A stretch of 45,255 nt of DNA, from the IMG/VR virus record IMGVR_UViG_3300026488_000004, positions 1 to 45,255 of that record. One strand, given 5' to 3'. Shown in pieces: positions 42,101 through 45,255 of this stretch. Every line of letters begins with the position of its first letter. Within the stretch, counting starts at the first letter, position 1. A model generated the notes under the pieces. It made no database searches. It was not told the DNA's origin and worked only from the letters and a program-made list of their open reading frames with translations. Both the position numbers and the translations under genes were made by a program. Source of the DNA: a virus.

Positions 42101-42584
42101 ATGAGTGAAAAAAACACTATAAAACTGTTCGCAGGAATAGATCCCAGGAAAATCAGGTGCGTTGGTTCTATTAATAGACTCAGAACCAACGATTGTGAAG
42201 TTTGATAAGAAAAGCTATATAAAATGTTTAAAAACATACTCTACTACAGACATTATTGTAGGGCTTGAATTAGTGCACTCTATGCCAAAACAGGGTGTTC
42301 GTAGTATGTTTACATTCGGAGAGAATTTTGGATGGATACAGGGTGCCTTAGACACGTTAGGATTGAAATACGAACTAATACGTCCTCAGGAATGGAAAAA
42401 ACATTTCGGACTGATTGGTTCTGATAAAAAACAATCCTGTGTCAAAGCTCTTGAATTAGAACCAATGCTTAAATGCAAAGGTAAAAGAGGGGGGTTACAG
42501 GATGGAATATGCGATGGTTACTTAATAGCGAGATATTTAAAGGATAAATATGAAACTAAGGGATTATCAAAAAAAGGTAATTGA
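42101..42584 (+). pseudogene. RuvC-like Holliday junction resolvase, broken by a single-base frameshift
   Basis: ATG at 42101 follows a perfect GGAGG and opens FAGIDP, the start of the RuvC/YqgF-type nuclease. The frame is then lost at a CCC run (42143-42145): with one C fewer it reads GIDPGKSGALVLLID and continues into the long frame to 42584. In the corrected protein of about 160 residues all acidic catalytic positions appear: Asp in GIDPG, Glu in VGLELVH, and two Asp in QDGICDGYLIA. Without correction translation ends after about 34 residues. A homopolymer error or a real inactivating or programmed frameshift are all possible. Confidence 0.8.
42161..42190. repeat. inverted pair of the dispersed repeat in the resolvase gene
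   Basis: GTTGGTTCT (42161-42169) and AGAACCAAC (42182-42190) are perfect complements around a 12-base loop, just after the frameshift point. The hairpin would sit 15 bases downstream of the CCC run. Confidence 0.7.
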
Positions 42585-44085
42585 AAGAACCAAGGAGTTT
42601 GTTGGTTCTAATAAAAAAGAATTAGTTATTGAACTTTTTACAGGATTAGGGAAAACATTTCTTATTCCTCATATTGCCAAAGAACTTGTTGGTTCTGGAT
42701 ATCAGGTATATATTATCAGTGACATCTCTCAACTTATTAATCAATTAAGAGACCATTTTAAAAACATATCGTTAGAAGTGTCTATCTTAAACGATAACGA
42801 ACGAACTGATAAAAATAGTCCTATCATACTATCAACAGACCAAACGCTTTATAACAGGCTTAAAAACAACAAATTAGAACCAACAGGTAAGATAGCATTG
42901 ATAGCTGATGAATATCATAAGAGAATTGAGGGTGACAGGTTTAAATTGATACTTGATAAATTAGAACCAACGAAGAAGATAGGTTTAACAGCTACACCTT
43001 TTGACTTTAACGGGATTAAGATGTTTGATAACACATTTTGTCCTATCTCTCAAAGAAAAGCTGAAGAAAAAGGATATTTATCGCCTATTAAGTATTATAT
43101 TCCAAGAATTGTTACAACAATGGATTTTGAAAAGATTGACAAGGGTGTAGCAGATTATAGTGCAGAGGATATCAGAAAACTGTATTCAGATAAACAATTT
43201 AAAGAATGGTTTGTTAAGTTTGCCAAGTCGTTGGTTCTGAATAAAAGACAAACTCTTGTGTTCACTTCTAATATTGCTATGGCAGAGGAATACTGTTCTT
43301 TGATTAAGAAAATAGAACCAACAGCAGAGGTGGTTCATTCTAAACAGGATAAAGACAAGAACCAACAGGTGATTGATGATTTTAAGAGAGGGAAAATTAA
43401 AACGTTAGTTTCAGTGACTTCACTAACAATAGGATTTGATGCACCTAATGTTGATACTATCATTAATCTTAGACCTACTAAATCATTTCCTTTGTTTTTT
43501 CAGATGGTAGGTAGAGGCTCAAGAATATATGAGGATAAAAAATTTACAGAATTTTATGACATTACTGATTGCTTAATCAGAATGGGGATACCTGAAGATT
43601 TTATTCCGTTTAAGGATAAGAAAGAGTTTAAGAAACACAAACTTCAGCAGACTATGGTTGAGCAGTTAATCAACAGAACCAACGAAGAGGTTGTGGAGAT
43701 AACAAGAGAAAAGATTGAAGACTTTGAAGTTTATCTTGAAGAGCTTGAAAGGAATTCGCTACACTTGTTAAGTGTTGATGAATTGAGAGATTTATTTAAT
43801 GCTACGTCTAATGTGAGGTTGTTGGTTCTGATAGCAAATGAGTACCATAGAAGGAAGTATGGTTGGATGTTAAGAACCAAGACGATAGAGTGGATAATTA
43901 AGAATATGGAGGATGTACTGGAGAAACTTTCTGTGTACAACAAAGAAGCTTCTACTATTAAAGCTTACAAGACAAGGATAAGGAATATTCTGAATAGTGG
44001 AAAAAAATTAGCAAGTATGGGGCATTTCCCTGATTGGTTCTATAAAGAAACAATAAACAAATATGGATTTGTTGAGAATTGGTAA
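42550..44085 (+). CDS. SF2 DEAD/H-type helicase
   Basis: A 511-residue helicase. Motif I is FTGLGKTF (Lys35), motif II is ADEYHK (Asp120, His123), motif III TATPF near 148-152, and motif VI QMVGRGSR (318-325). The pattern fits UvsW/Rad25-type SF2 DNA helicases, which rescue stalled forks and branch structures. This complements the RuvC-like gene whose end it overlaps by 35 bases. The C-terminal third is helical. The gene holds about 14 copies of the dispersed repeat, among the densest. Start follows AAAGGATAAAT. Confidence 0.88.
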   Translation: MKLRDYQKKVIERTKEFVGSNKKELVIELFTGLGKTFLIPHIAKELVGSGYQVYIISDISQLINQLRDHFKNISLEVSILNDNERTDKNSPIILSTDQTLYNRLKNNKLEPTGKIALIADEYHKRIEGDRFKLILDKLEPTKKIGLTATPFDFNGIKMFDNTFCPISQRKAEEKGYLSPIKYYIPRIVTTMDFEKIDKGVADYSAEDIRKLYSDKQFKEWFVKFAKSLVLNKRQTLVFTSNIAMAEEYCSLIKKIEPTAEVVHSKQDKDKNQQVIDDFKRGKIKTLVSVTSLTIGFDAPNVDTIINLRPTKSFPLFFQMVGRGSRIYEDKKFTEFYDITDCLIRMGIPEDFIPFKDKKEFKKHKLQQTMVEQLINRTNEEVVEITREKIEDFEVYLEELERNSLHLLSVDELRDLFNATSNVRLLVLIANEYHRRKYGWMLRTKTIEWIIKNMEDVLEKLSVYNKEASTIKAYKTRIRNILNSGKKLASMGHFPDWFYKETINKYGFVENW

Positions 44086-44086
44086 T

Positions 44087-44122
44087 AGAACCAACAACAC
44101 AGTATTTGTATGCGTTGGTTCT
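44087..44122. terminator. repeat-pair hairpin after helicase gene
   Basis: AGAACCAAC (44087-44095), an 18-base loop and GTTGGTTCT (44114-44122) pair perfectly. The left arm starts one base after the helicase stop. Likely the end of the rightward replication transcript, though no T-run follows. Confidence 0.55.
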
Positions 44123-44211
44123 GAATCAAAAATAGATTTTGCATAAAACATTTAAGACATTTTAGAGATACATATATATTAAGTAATTTTCTTTTCTTTC
44201 TTATATATTTA

Positions 44212-44400
44212 GTATCTCTGTGATACCAAATAGATTTCTTTTATAGTATCTTTGTGATACCAAGAATTAAAAAGTTGGTATCTTTCTGATACCAAGGTTT
44301 AACCTTAGTATCAATTTGATACTCTACTATTTGGTATCAATTTGATACCGTTCTATTTAGTATCTTTCTGATACTCTACTATTTGGTATCTTTCTGATAC
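44212..44400. promoter_or_regulatory. array of seven GTATC-N5-GATAC palindromes (iteron/operator-like)
   Basis: Seven 15-bp units start at 44212, 44246, 44278, 44308, 44334, 44360 and 44386. Every unit has both perfect half-sites GTATC and GATAC; the five central bases are TCTGT, TTTGT, TTTCT, AATTT, AATTT, TTTCT and TTTCT. Spacing starts at 34, 32 and 30 bases and settles at exactly 26 for the last four units, about 2.5 helical turns. A half-site lies at 44406. The array ends 17 bases before a consensus promoter. Possible roles: operator for the RHH-like protein, replication origin iterons, or a centromere. Confidence 0.85.
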
Positions 44401-44417
44401 TATTGAGGTATTTTGTC

Positions 44418-44447
44418 TTGACAGCGTGATAATTTTTTATGTATAAT
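44418..44447 (+). promoter_or_regulatory. consensus sigma-70 promoter
   Basis: TTGACA (44418-44423), 18 bases, TATAAT (44442-44447): both hexamers are perfect. It lies between the palindrome array and the RHH-like gene and would drive the rightward unit that continues through the junction into the HTH and sigma-4-like genes. Confidence 0.8.
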
Positions 44448-44475
44448 GTTAAAACAAAAAAACAAAAGGATTAAT

Positions 44476-44646
44476 ATGAGAAAAAGGTATTCCTTTAGAT
44501 TTGGAAATGACTTTGAAGAGCTGTTAAATAAAGCTAAGAAGAGACTATATGAGGAAAATAAACATTTGTTTGGTTCATTAGATGATATAACGAAAACAAA
44601 AACCATAGAGTTTATAATAAGAATGTATGCTAACAAAAAGATTTAG
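44476..44646 (+). CDS. small RHH-like DNA-binding protein
   Basis: A 56-residue basic protein from ATG at 44476 after AAAAGGATTAAT; the longer frame would begin inside the promoter. It has a short N-terminal strand (RYSFRF), a helix (EELLNKAKKRLYEEN) and a second helix after TKTKTIEF, the layout of ribbon-helix-helix dimers. With the seven palindromes and promoter just upstream, an autorepressor or partition-type protein is likely. The family call is from the layout only. Confidence 0.6.
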   Translation: MRKRYSFRFGNDFEELLNKAKKRLYEENKHLFGSLDDITKTKTIEFIIRMYANKKI

Positions 44647-44648
44647 CT

Positions 44649-45089
44649 ATGAAATTAAAGTATCCAAAATTAAAAGACACAAAAATAGTTGATGGTAGAT
44701 ATGCTATTGGATTAATTGATCAAATTTTTGATATGAATTATGATTTGCTTATCATGGATCCAATAGAAGAAAAAATATATAGATATATATTAAGGAAAAC
44801 TTTAAATAGAGAGCCAAGATATAGAGAAGTATTTATCAAATCAGAAGACTTTGAAGAAAGGTTAAAAATTCCAAACATAACAAGAAAGAGAAAAATAAAA
44901 TCTTTGAAAGAAAAAGGTTTTTTAACCTATAAAAAATATCCATTTAAAAAAAATAAATTTGCAACACTATACAGAGTTTGGATACCGGAAGAAATTGAAC
45001 GGCGTATTGAGTTTAGCGAAGTAGAGAGAGAACCGTTAAAGTTAGAGAAGCGTACTAAAGAAATAGATGCTTCTGAAATTCGGTTCTAA
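44649..45089 (+). CDS. winged-helix protein, possible replication initiator or regulator
   Basis: A 146-residue basic protein. Residues about 38-115 look like a winged helix: helix EEKIYRYILRKTLN, a turn, helix FEERLKIPNITRKRKIKSLKEKG, then a wing ending ATLYRVWIP. The tail is charged. Coupled two bases after the RHH-like gene. No strong family match, but the pair of an RHH protein and a winged-helix protein behind an iteron array resembles plasmid control loci. Confidence 0.55.
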   Translation: MKLKYPKLKDTKIVDGRYAIGLIDQIFDMNYDLLIMDPIEEKIYRYILRKTLNREPRYREVFIKSEDFEERLKIPNITRKRKIKSLKEKGFLTYKKYPFKKNKFATLYRVWIPEEIERRIEFSEVEREPLKLEKRTKEIDASEIRF

Positions 45090-45128
45090 ATAGAATTTTA
45101 TTCTCTTTTTCGTTAAAAATCAATACAT

Positions 45129-45255
45129 TCTTCATAAGAAAGGACTAAAAATGAAATATACAAAGGAAGCTTTTGAGTATGTTTTGTCTTTAATTGAGGA
45201 ATATAATCTTTACTCATACAAAGAGTTGGTTCTGAAGTATAACGAACTGACTAAG
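45129..45255. repeat. 127-bp terminal direct repeat, right copy
   Basis: Exact copy of bases 1-127. It includes the ribosome-binding site and first 35 codons of the HTH gene (start at 45151), so the window runs once around the molecule and 127 bases beyond. Confidence 0.95.
45151..45255 (+). CDS. second copy of HTH gene start, cut by window end
   Basis: The first 35 codons of the gene at 23-652 repeated within the terminal overlap. It is the same gene seen again, not a paralogue. Confidence 0.95.
   Translation, partial: MKYTKEAFEYVLSLIEEYNLYSYKELVLKYNELTK

Larger units (their letters stand above)
98..45085. repeat. dispersed short repeat, consensus GTTGGTTCT / AGAACCAAC
   Basis: The core hexamer GGTTCT (or its complement AGAACC) occurs about 180 times and the 8-mer TTGGTTCT/AGAACCAA about 130 times by hand count. 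Copies lie in genes of both directions and in intergenic DNA, in both orientations relative to transcription. Examples are at 98, 923, 1071, 8729, 15930, 22526, 33455, 42161 and 44087. Near-variants ending GGTTCC, GGTTCA or GGCTCT also recur. Copies are rare at about 18.0-18.7, 19.7-20.9, 37.0-38.2 and 44.1-45.0 kb. Function unknown. Confidence 0.93.

Noticed and set aside
44212-44400. CRISPR array
   Set aside because: The repeated units are 15-bp palindromes with 11-19 base gaps of similar AT-rich sequence; there are no 25-40 base unique spacers and no cas genes.
98-45085. Restriction-site explanation for the dispersed word
   Set aside because: Phages usually avoid restriction sites; strong enrichment is the opposite. 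A protective modification site remains possible but is not shown.
1-45255. tRNA or rRNA genes
   Set aside because: Occurrences of GGTTC-like sequence belong to the dispersed repeat; I found no cloverleaf with acceptor and T arms.

Overview
This window is the near-complete genome of a small tailed phage of about 45.1 kb. It is AT-rich (roughly one third G+C by eye), densely coded, and has short leaders of the AAGGA-N5-8-ATG type. The first 127 bases recur exactly as the last 127, so the contig closes on itself with about 45,128 unique bases. A 127-base overlap is a usual assembler k-mer size, so this looks like a circularised or circularly permuted genome rather than natural terminal repeats. 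The virion genes point to a podovirus-like particle: a T7-type terminase, a large portal, an N4-gp56-like coat protein, big internal or ejection proteins, and no tape-measure or tail-tube genes that I recognise. I see no integrase, DNA polymerase, RNA polymerase or tRNA. The host cannot be named from the sequence. Low G+C, ThyX and the leader style would fit Campylobacterota or another AT-rich Gram-negative group, but that is a guess.

Layout. (1) 23-902, rightward: a multi-HTH protein and an 86-residue stand-alone sigma-70 region 4 protein. (2) 27030-895, leftward: one long late block read from right to left. It begins with two tiny leader ORFs and a putative small terminase. A lysis cassette follows (3-TM protein, tiny TM peptide, M15 endolysin, membrane protein), then the large terminase. 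Next are a putative connector, three receptor-binding modules each followed by a DUF4376-like helper, a DUF1353 protein and a 3-TM holin. The block ends with structural proteins, portal, scaffold, coat, and three putative ejection proteins, the last of 1859 residues with two HEXXH motifs. (3) 27031-27497: a divergent non-coding hub with a leftward promoter, palindromes and AT-rich repeats. (4) 27498-44085, rightward: small accessory genes, a RepL-like winged-helix protein behind two operator palindromes, then replication and nucleotide genes. The latter are a Sak4-like ATPase, an SSB-like protein, a helicase-primase fusion, a PD-(D/E)XK nuclease, ThyX, a MazG-like enzyme, a frameshifted RuvC-like resolvase and an SF2 helicase. 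(5) 44086-45089: seven GTATC-N5-GATAC palindromes, a consensus promoter, a small RHH-like protein and a winged-helix protein.

The most striking signal is not a gene. The word TTGGTTCT / AGAACCAA, often extended to GTTGGTTCT / AGAACCAAC, occurs about 130 times by hand count (core GGTTCT/AGAACC about 180 times). It lies on both strands, in all reading frames and between genes, and several close inverted pairs form hairpins. By base composition I expect about 2 copies of the 8-mer and about 15 of the hexamer. Density on both strands plus inverted pairs as hairpins resembles the uptake sequences of Neisseria and Pasteurellaceae. The word itself is not one I know, and its role is open.

Working model (inference): the phage has no polymerase of its own. 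It probably borrows the host replisome and RNA polymerase, supplies its own initiator, helicase-primase, SSB and recombination functions, and redirects transcription with the sigma-4-like protein and the two operator-controlled regulatory loci. Those two loci also leave open an extrachromosomal, plasmid-like lifestyle.
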